Of a stretch of DNA of 64,000 nt, positions 1-10,800 are shown piece by piece. The notes under the pieces were generated by a model. It did not search any database, was not told the origin of the DNA, and worked only from the letters and a program-made list of their open reading frames with translations. Position numbers and translations under genes: made by a program. The stretch's first letter is position 1; every line of letters begins with the position of its first letter. The DNA is from Burkholderia sp. Ax-1724 (GTDB lineage Bacteria; Pseudomonadota; Gammaproteobacteria; Burkholderiales; Burkholderiaceae): positions 124,001-188,000 of the forward strand of contig NZ_VWWL01000003.1 in NCBI RefSeq assembly GCF_011752995.1. Direction: 5' to 3'.

Positions 1-1464
1 GCGATTGCCGATAAAGCCGTCGCATACGCCCGAGACGACCGCGGTCTTTTTGATCTTCTTCGCGACCTTCATCACGGTGGCGAGCACGTCCTTCGCGGTC
101 TCCTTGCCGCGCACGACTTCGAGCAGCTTCATCACGTTGGCCGGGCTGAAGAAGTGCATGCCGACCACGTCCCGCGGACGCTTCGTGAACGCGGCAATCT
201 TGTCGACATCGAGCGTCGACGTGTTCGAGGCGAGAATCGCGCCGGGCTTCGCGACTTCGTCGAGGCGGCGGAACACCTGCTCCTTCACGCCCAGTTCTTC
301 GAACACGGCTTCGACGATCAGGTCGGCGCTCTTCAGGTCGTCGTAGGAAAGCGTCGGCTTCAGCAGCGCGAGGCGCTGTTCCATCACCTCAGGCTTGAGC
401 TTGCCCTTCCTGACTGTCGCCTCGTAGTTCTTGCGGATCGTCGCGAGCCCGCGGTCGAGCGCTTCCTGCTTCGTTTCGAGCAGCGTGACCGGAATGCCCG
501 CGTTGATGAAGTTCATCGCGATGCCGCCGCCCATCGTGCCCGCGCCGATCACGGCCACCTGGCCGATCTCGCGCACGGGCGTATCGGACGGCACATCGGG
601 AATCTTGCTCGCCGCGCGTTCGCCGAAGAACGCATGACGCAACGCGCGGCTCTCGGGTGTCTGCACGAGCGCGAGAAAACATTCGCGCTCGAAGGCGAGG
701 CCCTTGTCGAAGCCGTTCTGCACACCGGCTTCCACCGCGTCGATGCACTTGTGCGGCGCCGGGAAATGCTTCGCGATTGCCGCGACGCTGTTGCGCGCGA
801 ACTGGATGAAACCGGCTGCGTTCGGATGCTCGATCTTGCGCTCGCGCACCTTCGGATGCGGGCCCGCCTTCGCGCCCACCTTGCGCGCGAAGGCGAGCGC
901 CGCTTCGGCGAGTTCGGCCGGGTTGGCGACGACTTCGTCGAACAGGCCCGAGTCGGCGAGCTTTTCGGAGAGCACCGGCGCGCCCGAGACGATCATGTTC
1001 AGCGCGGCTTCGAGACCGATCGCGCGCGGCAGACGCTGCGTGCCGCCCGCGCCCGGCAAAATGCCGAGCTTCACTTCGGGCAGCGCGATCTGCGCGCCGG
1101 CCGCGGCAACGCGGTAATGCGCGCCGAGCGCGAGTTCGAGGCCGCCGCCCATCGCGACGCTGTGAATCGCCGCGACGACCGGCTTCGCGCTGCCTTCGAC
1201 GGCCTTGATGACGGTCGCGAGCGTCGGCTCCTGGGTCGCCTTCGGCGTATTGAATTCGGTGATGTCGGCGCCGCCCGAAAAGGCCTTGCCCGCCCCCGTC
1301 AGCACGACGGCCTTGATGGCCGGATCGTTCTGCGCGCGCTCGAGCCCTTCGACGATGCCCGCTCGCGTCGACAGTCCAAGGCCATTCACAGGGGGATTGT
1401 TCAGCGTGATGACGGCCACGCCGTCATGAGTCGTGTAGTCCACTACTGCGTCGTTTACCGCCAT
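1..1464 (-). CDS. 3-hydroxyacyl-CoA dehydrogenase / enoyl-CoA hydratase fusion (C-terminus cut by the window edge)
   Basis: Multifunctional beta-oxidation enzyme: the N-terminal crotonase domain hydrates enoyl-CoA and the following domain oxidises 3-hydroxyacyl-CoA with NAD. The 488 visible codons begin MAVNDAVVDYTTHDGVAV. The crotonase part (about residues 10-190) shows the oxyanion-hole run FSGGADI and GGGLELALG. The Rossmann motif VIGAGTMGGGIA lies near residue 305, and the HFFSPAN run of hydroxyacyl-CoA dehydrogenases is close to the cut edge. Family members of this layout are about 700 residues, so roughly 200 residues are missing. The start at 1464 has GGAGG just upstream. It follows the acyl-CoA ligase on the same strand but has its own promoter at 1592-1620. 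Chain-length preference cannot be read from sequence. Confidence 0.93.
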   Translation of the reverse strand, partial: MAVNDAVVDYTTHDGVAVITLNNPPVNGLGLSTRAGIVEGLERAQNDPAIKAVVLTGAGKAFSGGADITEFNTPKATQEPTLATVIKAVEGSAKPVVAAIHSVAMGGGLELALGAHYRVAAAGAQIALPEVKLGILPGAGGTQRLPRAIGLEAALNMIVSGAPVLSEKLADSGLFDEVVANPAELAEAALAFARKVGAKAGPHPKVRERKIEHPNAAGFIQFARNSVAAIAKHFPAPHKCIDAVEAGVQNGFDKGLAFERECFLALVQTPESRALRHAFFGERAASKIPDVPSDTPVREIGQVAVIGAGTMGGGIAMNFINAGIPVTLLETKQEALDRGLATIRKNYEATVRKGKLKPEVMEQRLALLKPTLSYDDLKSADLIVEAVFEELGVKEQVFRRLDEVAKPGAILASNTSTLDVDKIAAFTKRPRDVVGMHFFSPANVMKLLEVVRGKETAKDVLATVMKVAKKIKKTAVVSGVCDGFIGNR

Positions 1465-1591
1465 GCCTGCCTCCATGCGATCCATGCAATGAGGCGGCGC
1501 GTGATGCGCCGCCCGTCCGGCTCACCGGGTCCGTGATCGGGTCCGCTCATTGTCGGACTTTTTTCGACCGATGAATCCGGGGTCAGCAGGC

Positions 1592-1620
1592 AGAATACAC
1601 AAAAAAGAACGATCGTTCAA
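1592..1620 (-). promoter_or_regulatory. Sigma-70 promoter with palindromic operator over the -35 box
   Basis: On the minus strand, TTGAAC (1615-1620), a 17-bp spacer and TATTCT (1592-1597) form a near-consensus promoter about 130 bp upstream of the beta-oxidation gene. A perfect 12-bp palindrome, GAACGATCGTTC (1607-1618), overlaps the -35 element, so a bound dimer would block polymerase. Such palindromes are typical of TetR-family fatty-acid regulators; which regulator binds is inference. Confidence 0.65.
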
Positions 1621-1627
1621 TTTAGAG

Positions 1628-3322
1628 TCAGACAGGGTTTCCCCTGGCGTCGGCCGCAAGCGGCGTTAGCGGACAATCCCGGGCGTCGTCGAGCGCGGAC
1701 GGCAGCACATGGTCGCGGAACCGGTCGCGCAGCTTGAGCTTCTGCAGCTTGCCGGTCGCCGTGTGCGGCAGTTCGTCGACGAACACGACGTCGTCGGGAA
1801 TCCACCACTTCGCGACCTTGCCGTCATAGAACGCGAGCAGTTCCTCGCGCGTGGGCTCGTGCCCCGCGCGCTTGACAACAACGAGCAGCGGCCGCTCGGT
1901 CCACTTCGGATGCGCGCACGCGATGCAGGCCGCTTCGGCCACGCCCGGATGCGCGATCGCGACGTTCTCGACGTCGATCGAGCTGATCCATTCGCCGCCC
2001 GACTTGATGACGTCCTTCGAGCGGTCGGTGATATGCAGGAAGCTGTCGCGGTCGATCGTCGCGACGTCGCCGGTCGGGAACCAGCCGTCGACGAGCGGCG
2101 CGTCGTCCTTGCGGAAATACCGGTCGATCACCCACGGTCCGCGCACGTGCAGATCGCCGAACGCGACGCCGTCCCACGGCAATTCGCGGCCGTCCTCGCC
2201 GACGATCTTCATGTCGACGCCATAGATCGTATGGCCCTGCTTTTCGAGCAGCTTGCGCTGCTCCGCCACCGGCCGCTGGCTCTGCTCCCACGTCAGTTTC
2301 GACAAGGTGCCGAGCGGCGACATCTCGGTCATGCCCCATGCGTGGATCACCTGCACGCCGTAGTCGTCCTCGAACGTGCGCAGCATCGCGGGCGGACACG
2401 CGGAGCCGCCGATCACCGTGCGCTCCAGCGAGGAAAACTTCACGCCCGCCTCGCGCAGGTAGTTGAGCAGACCGAGCCAGACGGTCGGCACGCCGGCCGA
2501 ATACGTGACGCGCTCGCGCTCCATCAGTTCGTAGAGCGACTTGCCGTCGAGATCCTTGCCGGGCAGCACGATCTTCGCGCCGGTCAGCGGCGCCGCATGC
2601 GGAATGCCCCATGCATTGACGTGGAACATCGGCACCACGGGCAGCACGCTGTCGCGCGCGGACAGGCACATCGCATCGGGCAGCGAGGCGCCGAGCGCAT
2701 GCAGCACCGTCGAGCGATGCGAATACAGCGCGCCCTTCGGATTGCCGGTCGTGCCCGACGTATAGCAGAGGTACGAGGCCTGGCGCTCGTCGAGCGCGGG
2801 CCACGCGAAGTGGCCGTCCTGCGCGGCCATCAGCGTTTCGTAGCAGAGCACCGGCGTTTGCATCGACGGCAGATGCGCTTCGTCGCACAACGCGATCCAG
2901 CCGCGCACTTTCGGGCACTGCGGCGCGAGCGTATCGACGAGCGCGGCGAACGTCGTGTCGAACAGCACGTAGGCGTCGTCCGCGTGATTGACGATGTAGG
3001 CGATCTGGTCGGGAAAGAGCCGCGGGTTGATCGTGTGGCATACGGCGCCGAAGCCAGCCGTGCCGTAATACGCTTCGAGATGCCGGTAGCCGTTCCAGGC
3101 GAGCGTTGCGACCCGCTCGCCCGCCTCGACGCCGAGCGCGATCAGCGCCTGCGCGAGCTGCTTCGCGCGCTGCTCGCAATCGCGGTAGGTGTAGCGATGC
3201 AGATCGCCTTCGATGCGGCGCGACACGATCTCGGTGCTGCCGAAATGCCGCGCGGCGTGCGCGAGCAGCGATGACACGGTGAGCGGCACGTCCATCATCT
3301 GGCCCAGCAACGGCGTCGTCAT
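1628..3322 (-). CDS. Acyl-CoA synthetase (AMP-forming), 3-(methylthio)propionyl-CoA ligase / medium-long-chain fatty acid ligase type
   Basis: Activates a carboxylic acid to its CoA thioester through an acyl-adenylate, using ATP. The 564-residue protein is full length for the ANL superfamily. The P-loop [11 protein letters not shown] lies near residue 190, [12 protein letters not shown] is the A8-type hinge region near 415, and [15 protein letters not shown] near the C-terminus supplies the adenylating lysine. The sequence style ([16 protein letters not shown] at the N-terminus) matches the group annotated as DmdB-like 3-(methylthio)propionyl-CoA ligase, but substrates in that group are diverse. 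Downstream on the same strand is a beta-oxidation enzyme, which supports a role in fatty or short-chain acid catabolism. Confidence 0.9.
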   Translation of the reverse strand: MTTPLLGQMMDVPLTVSSLLAHAARHFGSTEIVSRRIEGDLHRYTYRDCEQRAKQLAQALIALGVEAGERVATLAWNGYRHLEAYYGTAGFGAVCHTINPRLFPDQIAYIVNHADDAYVLFDTTFAALVDTLAPQCPKVRGWIALCDEAHLPSMQTPVLCYETLMAAQDGHFAWPALDERQASYLCYTSGTTGNPKGALYSHRSTVLHALGASLPDAMCLSARDSVLPVVPMFHVNAWGIPHAAPLTGAKIVLPGKDLDGKSLYELMERERVTYSAGVPTVWLGLLNYLREAGVKFSSLERTVIGGSACPPAMLRTFEDDYGVQVIHAWGMTEMSPLGTLSKLTWEQSQRPVAEQRKLLEKQGHTIYGVDMKIVGEDGRELPWDGVAFGDLHVRGPWVIDRYFRKDDAPLVDGWFPTGDVATIDRDSFLHITDRSKDVIKSGGEWISSIDVENVAIAHPGVAEAACIACAHPKWTERPLLVVVKRAGHEPTREELLAFYDGKVAKWWIPDDVVFVDELPHTATGKLQKLKLRDRFRDHVLPSALDDARDCPLTPLAADARGNPV

Positions 3323-3625
3323 AAGGCGGAGTCTCCTCGGCTTGTCGATAGGGGCGGATTGCGTTCGGGTTGTGGTCGGCTGGCGTTTCGATTCGCCCTG
3401 CCTGGCTGTAATTTACTTCGATTCGGATCGGCAAGCGGTTGAGGCGCGCAAGGCGGAAAATCGTTGCGGCGGCGACCGTGGCCGAATGGGACCCAACGGA
3501 CCCAAAGGAACCAGGCTGAACCAGGCGGCACCGAACGAAGCAACTCCGTCCGAACCGTTCAGGCGGCCAGCCAGCAGCGCCGCGGGCGCGGACTTACAAT
3601 ATCGGTTAATCCAGAGGCGCTCAAT
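3323..3625. other. Divergent intergenic region, ligase / selO
   Basis: About 300 bp without a convincing gene. It must carry the promoters for both flanking genes. A TACAAT-like -10 lies just upstream of selO (about 3594) but has no good -35 partner. Several short ORFs cross the region on both strands; none has family-like sequence. Confidence 0.5.
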
Positions 3626-5182
3626 ATGTCGTTTTCCCCAAGCATTGCAGGGCTATCCGCAGCTTTGACGGATCTTTCCAACACACTCGCCACTCCCCCC
3701 GACAACGCCTTCGCGCGGCTCGGCAGCACGTTTCTCACGCGCCTGCCCGCCGCGCCGCTCAGCGCACCGTACCGGGTCGGCTTTTCCGCCGAGACCGCCG
3801 CGCTGCTCGGTTTGCCGCCAGGCATCGAGCATGATCCGGGTTTCATCGAACTGTTCTGCGGCAACGCGACGCGCAACTGGCCCGCTGAGGCGCTGCCGTA
3901 TGCGTCGGTGTACTCGGGGCACCAGTTCGGCGTGTGGGCCGGCCAGCTCGGCGACGGCCGCGCGCTCGGCCTCGGCGAACTCGCACACGACGGCCAGCGC
4001 TTCGAACTGCAACTGAAGGGCGCGGGCCTCACGCCCTATTCGCGCATGGCCGACGGCCGCGCGGTGCTGCGCTCGTCGATCCGCGAATATCTGTGCTCGG
4101 AGGCGATGCATCATCTCGGCATTCCGACCACGCGCGCGTTGTGCGTGATCGGCTCCGATCAGCCGGTGCGGCGCGAGACGATCGAAACCGCCGCGGTGGT
4201 CACGCGCGTCGCGCCGAGCTTCGTGCGCTTCGGTCACTTCGAGCATTTCTATGCGAACGATCGCGTCGATGCGTTGCGCACGCTGGCCGATCACGTGATC
4301 GAACGCTTCTATCCGCATTGCCGCGAAGCCGACGACCCGTATCTCGCGCTGCTCGACGAGGCGGTGCGCTCCACCGCCGATCTGATGGTCGACTGGCAGG
4401 CGGTCGGTTTCTGTCACGGCGTGATGAATACCGACAACATGTCGATCCTCGGCCTCACGATCGACTACGGCCCGTTCGGTTTCCTGGACGGCTTCGACGC
4501 GAACCACATCTGCAATCACTCCGATACGCACGGCCGCTACGCGTACCAGCGGCAGCCGCAGGTCGCCTACTGGAACCTGTTCTGCCTCGCGCAAGGGCTG
4601 CTGCCGATCCTCGGCGAACGGCACGACGCAAGCGTGCGCGGCGACAAGGCGATCGAAGACGCGCAACGCGTGCTCAGCGGCTTCAAGGACCGCTTCGCGC
4701 CGGCGCTCGCCAACCGTATGCGCGCGAAGCTCGGACTCGAACACGCGCGCGAAGGCGACGACGCGCTCGTGAATCGCCTGTTCGAAGTGATGCATGCGAA
4801 CCGCGCCGATTTCACGCTGACGTTCCGCCATCTCGCGAGCCTGTCGAAACACGATGCGAGCAGCGACGCGCCGGTGCGCGACCTGTTCCTCGACCGCGCC
4901 GCCTTCGACGCCTGGGCGAACGACTATCGCGCGCGGCTGTCCGAAGAAACACGCGACGATGCCGCGCGCGCCATTGCAATGAACCGCGTGAACCCCAAAT
5001 TCGTACTTCGCAACCATCTGGCGGAAACCGCGATCCAGCGCGCGAAGGAAAAGGATTTTTCCGAAGTGGAACGGCTCGCGACCGTGCTGCGCCGCCCGTT
5101 CGACGAACAGCCCGAATACGCCGCGTATGCGGGCCTGCCGCCCGACTGGGCGAGCTCGCTCGAAGTCAGCTGTTCGTCGTGA
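3626..5182 (+). CDS. selO: Protein adenylyltransferase SelO (YdiU/UPF0061 family)
   Basis: SelO is a pseudokinase-fold enzyme that transfers AMP from ATP to Ser/Thr/Tyr of target proteins; in E. coli it acts on redox proteins. The 518-residue product has [18 protein letters not shown], the [19 protein letters not shown] region with the ATP-binding lysine and arginines, and [13 protein letters not shown] followed by the metal-binding [12 protein letters not shown]. The frame is open for 54 codons further upstream, but MSFSPSIAG at 3626 is the natural family start, with AGAGG ahead. The C-terminus ends LEVSCSS: bacterial SelO often ends near a Cys or Sec, and here it is Cys. The next gene is msrB, 78 bp downstream on the same strand. 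Confidence 0.95.
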   Translation: MSFSPSIAGLSAALTDLSNTLATPPDNAFARLGSTFLTRLPAAPLSAPYRVGFSAETAALLGLPPGIEHDPGFIELFCGNATRNWPAEALPYASVYSGHQFGVWAGQLGDGRALGLGELAHDGQRFELQLKGAGLTPYSRMADGRAVLRSSIREYLCSEAMHHLGIPTTRALCVIGSDQPVRRETIETAAVVTRVAPSFVRFGHFEHFYANDRVDALRTLADHVIERFYPHCREADDPYLALLDEAVRSTADLMVDWQAVGFCHGVMNTDNMSILGLTIDYGPFGFLDGFDANHICNHSDTHGRYAYQRQPQVAYWNLFCLAQGLLPILGERHDASVRGDKAIEDAQRVLSGFKDRFAPALANRMRAKLGLEHAREGDDALVNRLFEVMHANRADFTLTFRHLASLSKHDASSDAPVRDLFLDRAAFDAWANDYRARLSEETRDDAARAIAMNRVNPKFVLRNHLAETAIQRAKEKDFSEVERLATVLRRPFDEQPEYAAYAGLPPDWASSLEVSCSS

Positions 5183-5260
5183 CGCGTGGGCGGCTCCGCC
5201 TTCAACATACCGAGACTGAAACCGGGCATTTCCAGGCCCGACCCGAGACAGGAAGCGACC

Positions 5261-5683
5261 ATGAACAATCCCGACGATCTCAAGCACGACGCCCCCGCGG
5301 TCCAGAAAAGCGATACCGAATGGCGCAAGCAGCTCTCCGACATCGAATATCAGGTGACGCGCCACGCGGCCACCGAGCGCCCGTTCACGGGCCGCTATCA
5401 CGATCACTGGGAGCGCGGCATTTACGACTGCGTCTGTTGCGGCACCCCGCTGTTCGAATCGGACACCAAGTTCGACGCGGGCTGCGGCTGGCCGAGCTAC
5501 TTCCGGCCGATCGACGGCGAGGTGATCGCCGAGAAGACCGACCGTTCGCACGGCATGCTGCGTATCGAGGTGCAATGCAAGAAGTGCGGCGCGCACCTCG
5601 GCCACGTATTCGAAGACGGACCGGCGCCGACTGGTCTGCGTTACTGCATCAATTCGGCTGCGTTACAATTCGAGCCCAAGTAA
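5261..5683 (+). CDS. msrB: Peptide-methionine (R)-S-oxide reductase MsrB
   Basis: Reduces R-methionine sulfoxide in proteins back to methionine with thioredoxin. The 140-residue protein has the two zinc-binding pairs CVCCG and CKKCG, the GCGWPSYF motif and the catalytic cysteine in RYCINSAAL. The start at 5261 follows GGAAG by seven bases; the longer open frame from 5186 lacks family sequence. Located directly after selO, it forms a likely two-gene redox-stress unit: SelO modifies redox proteins and MsrB repairs oxidised methionine. That link is an inference from adjacency. Confidence 0.95.
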   Translation: MNNPDDLKHDAPAVQKSDTEWRKQLSDIEYQVTRHAATERPFTGRYHDHWERGIYDCVCCGTPLFESDTKFDAGCGWPSYFRPIDGEVIAEKTDRSHGMLRIEVQCKKCGAHLGHVFEDGPAPTGLRYCINSAALQFEPK

Positions 5684-6030
5684 CGCGGCGCGAAATCCAA
5701 GGGCAAGGCCGGTGGCAGGCATGGCCCCGGGATTCGGGCGTTGCGCCGCGCGCGGCGCCCTTCAGCCGGCTTTCGGGCCGTGTTCGTGACCTGTCCGTAG
5801 CGTGTTCGTCACGTGGTCGTGTCTGGGCAGCATGCGAGGGCGCCTCGTGCCGCCGGCTGGCGGTGCCGCTCGCGGCACCGCGCCCGCAAGCCGTCACGGG
5901 TCTTATCGCGCGGGCCGCCCGCTTGCGCAACGGCGGGCGCGCAGCGATCAGCCATTGCCGCACGCACTGCGTCACTCAACCCGTTGCCTGATTTACCGCT
6001 CCACTCACTCTCCGACTTCCCGACCAGATA
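5684..6030. other. Intergenic region, msrB / yciB
   Basis: About 350 bp, very GC-rich, without a convincing gene or perfect terminator. The ORFs crossing it on both strands are rich in Arg and Ala and look like mirror frames. It probably holds the promoter of the yciB-bolA-parvulin group. Confidence 0.4.
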
Positions 6031-6561
6031 ATGAAATTCCTGTTCGATCTGTTCCCGATCATCCTGTTCTTCGTCGCCTTCAAGATCTGGGGCATTTTCA
6101 CGGCGACGGCAGTGGCGATCGTCGCAACCCTGGTGCAGATCGCGTGGGTCGCGTTCCGCCATCGCAAGGTCGACCCGATGCTGTGGGTGAGCCTCGGCGT
6201 CGTCGTCGTGTTCGGCGGCGCGACGCTCGTGCTGCACAACGACACCTTCATCAAATGGAAACCGACCGTGCTGTACTGGGCGTTTTCCGTCGCGCTGATC
6301 GTCTCGCAACTCGGCTTCAACAAGAACCTGATCGAAGCGATGATGGGCAAGCAGATCACGCTGCCGCACGCGATCTGGAGCAAGCTGAACCTCGTCTGGG
6401 CGGTGTTTTTCGTGCTGCTCGGCCTCCTGAACCTGTTCGTCGCCTATCACTACACGACCGACCAGTGGGTCAATTTCAAGCTGTTCGGCGCCACCGGCTG
6501 CCTGCTCGTGTTCATCGTCGGACAGAGCCTGTGGCTGTCGAAGTACATGAAGGAAGAATGA
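6031..6561 (+). CDS. yciB: Septation protein A / inner-membrane protein YciB
   Basis: Inner-membrane protein of the YciB (IspZ/septation protein A) family, linked to envelope integrity and cell division. The 176 residues begin [20 protein letters not shown] and contain about five hydrophobic helices, with the family motifs KWKPTVLYW and [11 protein letters not shown] and the C-terminus [11 protein letters not shown]. Length is normal for the family. The stop is two bases before the next start, so it is very likely co-transcribed and translationally coupled with the BolA gene. Confidence 0.93.
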   Translation: MKFLFDLFPIILFFVAFKIWGIFTATAVAIVATLVQIAWVAFRHRKVDPMLWVSLGVVVVFGGATLVLHNDTFIKWKPTVLYWAFSVALIVSQLGFNKNLIEAMMGKQITLPHAIWSKLNLVWAVFFVLLGLLNLFVAYHYTTDQWVNFKLFGATGCLLVFIVGQSLWLSKYMKEE

Positions 6562-6562
6562 C

Positions 6563-6874
6563 ATGAGCGATCTGTTCATGCACGCCACGACCGCCGAGCG
6601 CGCCGTGCTGATCGAAGCACGCCTTTTGGCCGCACTCGCGCCGGTCGAGTCGATCCGCATCACCGACGACAGCGCGCAGCACGCGGGCCACGCCGGCGCC
6701 GCGGCCGGCGGTCATTTCAGTGTCACGATCGTGGCCGCCGCATTTGCCGGCAAGGCCCGCGTGGCGCGGCATCGCATGGTGTATGATGCGCTGGCCGATG
6801 CCATGCAGCGCGGCATCCATGCCCTTGCCATCACGGCGTATACGCCCGAAGAATTTGCTTTGTTGCCCCGCTAG
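6563..6874 (+). CDS. BolA family protein
   Basis: BolA-like proteins partner monothiol glutaredoxins and bind or sense Fe-S clusters; some act in transcription and morphology. The 103-residue product has the BolA core: LLAALAPVESIRITDDSAQHAGH, then GGHFSVTIVAAAF, and a C-terminal helix-turn-helix-like stretch RHRMVYDALADAMQRGIHAL. The His of AGHAG and the absence of a cysteine in the loop point to the BolA1/H-type rather than the IbaG type, with low certainty. It lies between yciB and a parvulin gene in a tight operon. Confidence 0.88.
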   Translation: MSDLFMHATTAERAVLIEARLLAALAPVESIRITDDSAQHAGHAGAAAGGHFSVTIVAAAFAGKARVARHRMVYDALADAMQRGIHALAITAYTPEEFALLPR

Positions 6875-6883
6875 GAACTCTCG

Positions 6884-7663
6884 ATGACCTTGAAGAAAAC
6901 CCGCCTCTGGGTGTTGCTGGCTGCATTCGCGGCCGCACCTGCATTCGCACAGAACATCGCCGTCGTGAACGGCACGCCGATTCCGAAGGCACGCGCCGAT
7001 GCGCTGATCGATCAACTGGTTCATCAAGGCCAGCAGAACACGCCGCAATTGCAGCAGGCCGTGCGCGAAGAACTGGTGAACCGCGAAATCCTGATGCAGG
7101 AAGCGCTGCGTCGTGGCCTGCCGAACCGCCCCGACGTCAAGGCGCAAGTCGCGGTCGCGCAGCAAACCGTCGTGCTGCGCGCGCTGATCGAAGATTTCGT
7201 GAAGAACAACCAGCCGACCGACGCCGAAGTCACCGCGCGCTACAACGCGCTGATCAAGGACGCGGGCGGCAAGGAATATCACCTGCACCACATCCTCGTC
7301 GACAACGAGCAGCAGGCGAAGGACCTGATCGCGAAGATCAAGGCGGGTGCGAGCTTCGAAGACCTGGCCAGGCAGTACTCGAAGGACCCGGGCTCGGGCA
7401 AGAACGGCGGCGACCTCGACTGGTCGGACCCGAAGGCCTACGTGCCAGAATTCGCGGACGCAGCCACGCATCTGCAGAAAGGCCAGATGACCGACACGCC
7501 GGTGCACACGCAATTCGGCTGGCACATCATCCGCGTCGACGACATCCGCGCCATCACGCCGCCGCCGCTCGAACAGGTGCGCGCGCAGATCGTGCAGCAG
7601 ATCCAGCAGGAAAAACTGCAGGCGTTCGAGGAAGGTTTGCGCAAGAACGCGAAGATTCAGTAA
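6884..7663 (+). CDS. Periplasmic parvulin-type peptidyl-prolyl isomerase (PpiC/SurA-like)
   Basis: Periplasmic folding catalyst that isomerises proline bonds in exported proteins. The 259-residue precursor starts with a clear signal peptide (MTLKKTRLWVLLAAFAAAPAFA, cleavage after AFA). A SurA-like helical N-terminal region follows, then a parvulin domain at about residues 132-225: HLHHILV, FEDLARQYSKDPGSGKNGGDLDW and FGWHIIRVDD. It is the last gene of the yciB-bolA operon; a strong hairpin terminator lies 50 bp downstream. Confidence 0.93.
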   Translation: MTLKKTRLWVLLAAFAAAPAFAQNIAVVNGTPIPKARADALIDQLVHQGQQNTPQLQQAVREELVNREILMQEALRRGLPNRPDVKAQVAVAQQTVVLRALIEDFVKNNQPTDAEVTARYNALIKDAGGKEYHLHHILVDNEQQAKDLIAKIKAGASFEDLARQYSKDPGSGKNGGDLDWSDPKAYVPEFADAATHLQKGQMTDTPVHTQFGWHIIRVDDIRAITPPPLEQVRAQIVQQIQQEKLQAFEEGLRKNAKIQ

Positions 7664-7712
7664 GCGCCGGAAAGCGGGTTGCGCAAGCCCCGCTTCTTCC
7701 GAAGCCAGAAGC

Positions 7713-7740
7713 AAAAAAGCCGCCCGAGGGCGGCTTTTTT
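7713..7740. terminator. Rho-independent terminator, bidirectional
   Basis: Perfect hairpin GCCGCCC-GA-GGGCGGC flanked by six A and six T. It can end the yciB-bolA-parvulin transcript on the plus strand and purL on the minus strand. Confidence 0.9.
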
Positions 7741-7893
7741 GTTGCTGTCGCGTTGCGAGACGTTTGCTGCGGACTTCACGACGCTGCGAATTTCGCGTTA
7801 TGTGGGCGGTTCGCTACAACCTGCCGGGATGCAAGGTCTAGCCGACAAGGCCGTCGCGCCAGGCGACACGCCTCGCCCACATCAACGCATCGC

Positions 7894-10800
7894 TTAACCG
7901 AGCCAGCGGCGCGCGTTCTGGAACACGCGCAGCCACGGGCTCGCGTCCGTGCCGATCTCGCCCCAGCCCTGCGGATGCCAGCTCATCTGCACCGTGCGGT
8001 GCACGCGCTCGGTGTGCGGCATCAGCACCGTGAAGCGGCCATCGGCCGTGGTGACCGACGTAATACCCTCGGGCGAACCGTTCGGGTTGAACGGATACTG
8101 CTCCGTTGCCTCGCCACGGTGATCGATATAACGCATCGCCACCGCGACCTTCGACTTGTCGCCCTGCTGCGAGAAGTCTGCAAAGCCTTCGCCGTGCGCA
8201 ACCGCGACCGGAATGCGCGAGCCTTCCATGCCCGCGAAGAAGATCGACGGCGATGCCTGCACCTCGACGAGCGAGAAGCGCGCCTCGAATTTCTCCGACT
8301 TGTTGCGCGTGAACTTCGGCCATGCTTCGGCGCCGGGAATCATCGAGGCGAGGCTGCTCATCATCTGGCAGCCGTTGCAGATGCCGAGCGCGAACGTGTC
8401 GTCACGGCCGAAGAACGCCGCGAACATATCGGCCAGTTGCGCGTTGAAGCGGATCGTCTTCGCCCAGCCTTCGCCCGCGCCGAGCGTGTCGCCGTACGAG
8501 AAGCCGCCACAGGCGACCGCGCCGGCGAAGTCGGCGAGATTCGCTCGGCCCGCCAGCAGATCGCTCATGTGGACGTCGTGCGCGTCGAAACCGGCGCGAT
8601 CGAATGCATAGGCCGTTTCGAGGTGCGAGTTCACACCCTGCTCGCGCAGGATCGCGACGCGCGGACGCGCGCCCTTGCCCACGAACGGCGCCGCCACGTC
8701 TTGCGCCGGATCGAAGCTCAGCGCCGGCGCGATGCCGGGGTCGGCCGCGTCGAGCAGCGTGTCGTATTCGGCATCGGCGCAAGCGGGGTTGTCGCGCAGA
8801 CGCGCGATGCGCCAGCTCACTTCGCTCCACGTGCGATGCAGTTCGGCGCGCGGCGCTTCGTAGACCTTCTTCGCGTCGCGATAGACCTCGATCACGTCGC
8901 GCTCGTTGACCTTGCCGATCACATGCGAGCAGGCCGACAGGCCGTGCTCGCGCAACGCGCCGAGCACGGCGTCGCGATCGGCCGCGCGCACCTGGATCAC
9001 GCCGCCGAGCTCTTCGTTGAAGAGCGCGCGAATCGTGCGGTCTTCGCGGCGGCCGCTCGTCTGCTTGGCCCAGTCCTTCGCGTCGCCGTAATCGGATTCG
9101 TGGTTCGCGTCGAGCACGAGCATGTCGACGTTCAGCGACACGCCCGCGTGACCCGCGAACGCCATTTCGCAGACCGTCGCCCACAGGCCGCCGTCCGAGC
9201 GGTCGTGGTACGCGAGCAGCTTGCCGTCGCGGTTGAGCGACTGGATCGCGTTGAAGAAGCGCTTGAGGTCTTCGGGATCGTCGACATCGGGCACCGTGTC
9301 GCCGACCTGCTGCGTGACCTGCGCGAGGATGCTGCCGCCGAGACGATGCTTGCCGCGGCCGAGATCGATCGCGATCAGCACCGAATCGCCGGCGTCGGCG
9401 ACCCGGCGCAGTTGCGGCGTCAGATGGCGGCGCACGTCTTCGACCGGCGCGAACGCCGAGATAATCAGCGAGACCGGCGCGACCACTTCCTTGGCGACGC
9501 CGCGGTCTTCCCAGCGCGTGCGCATCGACAGCGAATCCTTGCCGACCGGAATGCTGATGCCGAGCGCCGGGCACAGTTCCATGCCGATCGCCTTGACCGT
9601 GTCGTAGAGCGCCGCGTCTTCGCCCGGTGCGCCGCACGCGGCCATCCAGTTGGCCGACAGCTTGAGCTTGTCGAGCGACGCGATCGGCGCCGCGGCAATG
9701 TTCGTGATCGCCTCGCCGACCGCCATGCGGCCCGAAGCCGGCGCATCGATCACGGCGAGCGGCGTGCGCTCGGACATCGTCATCGCTTCGCCGCGGAAAC
9801 CGGCGTAGTCCATCGTCGTGATCGCGACGTCGGCCACCGGCACCTGCCACGGACCGACCATCTGGTCGCGCGCGGTCGTGCCGCCGACCGAGCGGTCGCC
9901 GATCGTAATCAGGAACGACTTGCTCGCCACCGTCGGATGACGCAGCACGCTCTGCGCGACGTCCTGCAGCGCGAGGCCGGTCACCTCGACCGGTTCGAGC
10001 TTGCGCTCGATGCGCCTGACGTCGCGATGCATGCGCGGCGGCTTGCCGAGCAACACTTCCATCGGCATATCGACGGGCTGATGCGCGGCTTCGCTCTGCT
10101 CGGCATCGATCAGCTTCAGCTGACGCTCGGCGGTGGCCGTGCCGATCACCGCGAACGGGCAGCGCTCGCGCCGGCACATCGCTTCGAACGCCGGCAGATC
10201 GGCCGGCGCGATGGCGAGCACGTAGCGCTCCTGCGCTTCGTTCGACCAGATTTCGCGCGGCGACAGGCCGCTTTCTTCAAGCTGGATCTTGCGCAGTTCG
10301 AACACCGCGCCCTTGCCCGCGCCGTCCACCACTTCGGGGAACGCGTTCGACAAACCGCCCGCGCCGACGTCGTGAATGCTGAGGATCGGGTTCTTCTCGC
10401 CGAGCTGCCAGCACGCGTTGATGACTTCCTGCGCGCGCCGCTCGATTTCGGGGTTGCCGCGCTGCACCGAGTCGAAGTCGAGTTCGGCCGTGTTGGTGCC
10501 GGTCGCCATCGAACTCGCAGCACCGCCGCCCATGCCGATGCGCATGCCCGGGCCGCCGATCTGGATCAGCAGCGACCCTTCCGGCAGATCGTGCTTGTGC
10601 GTGTGCTGGTCGGAGATATTGCCGATGCCGCCGGCGATCATGATTGGCTTGTGATAGCCGCGCACGAGGCCCCTGACGTTCTGCTCGTAAGCGCGGAAAT
10701 AGCCGCCGAGGTTCGGCCGGCCGAATTCGTTGTTGAACGCGGCGCCGCCGAGCGGGCCGTCGATCATGATCTGCAGCGGCGAGGCGATGCGGTCCGGACG

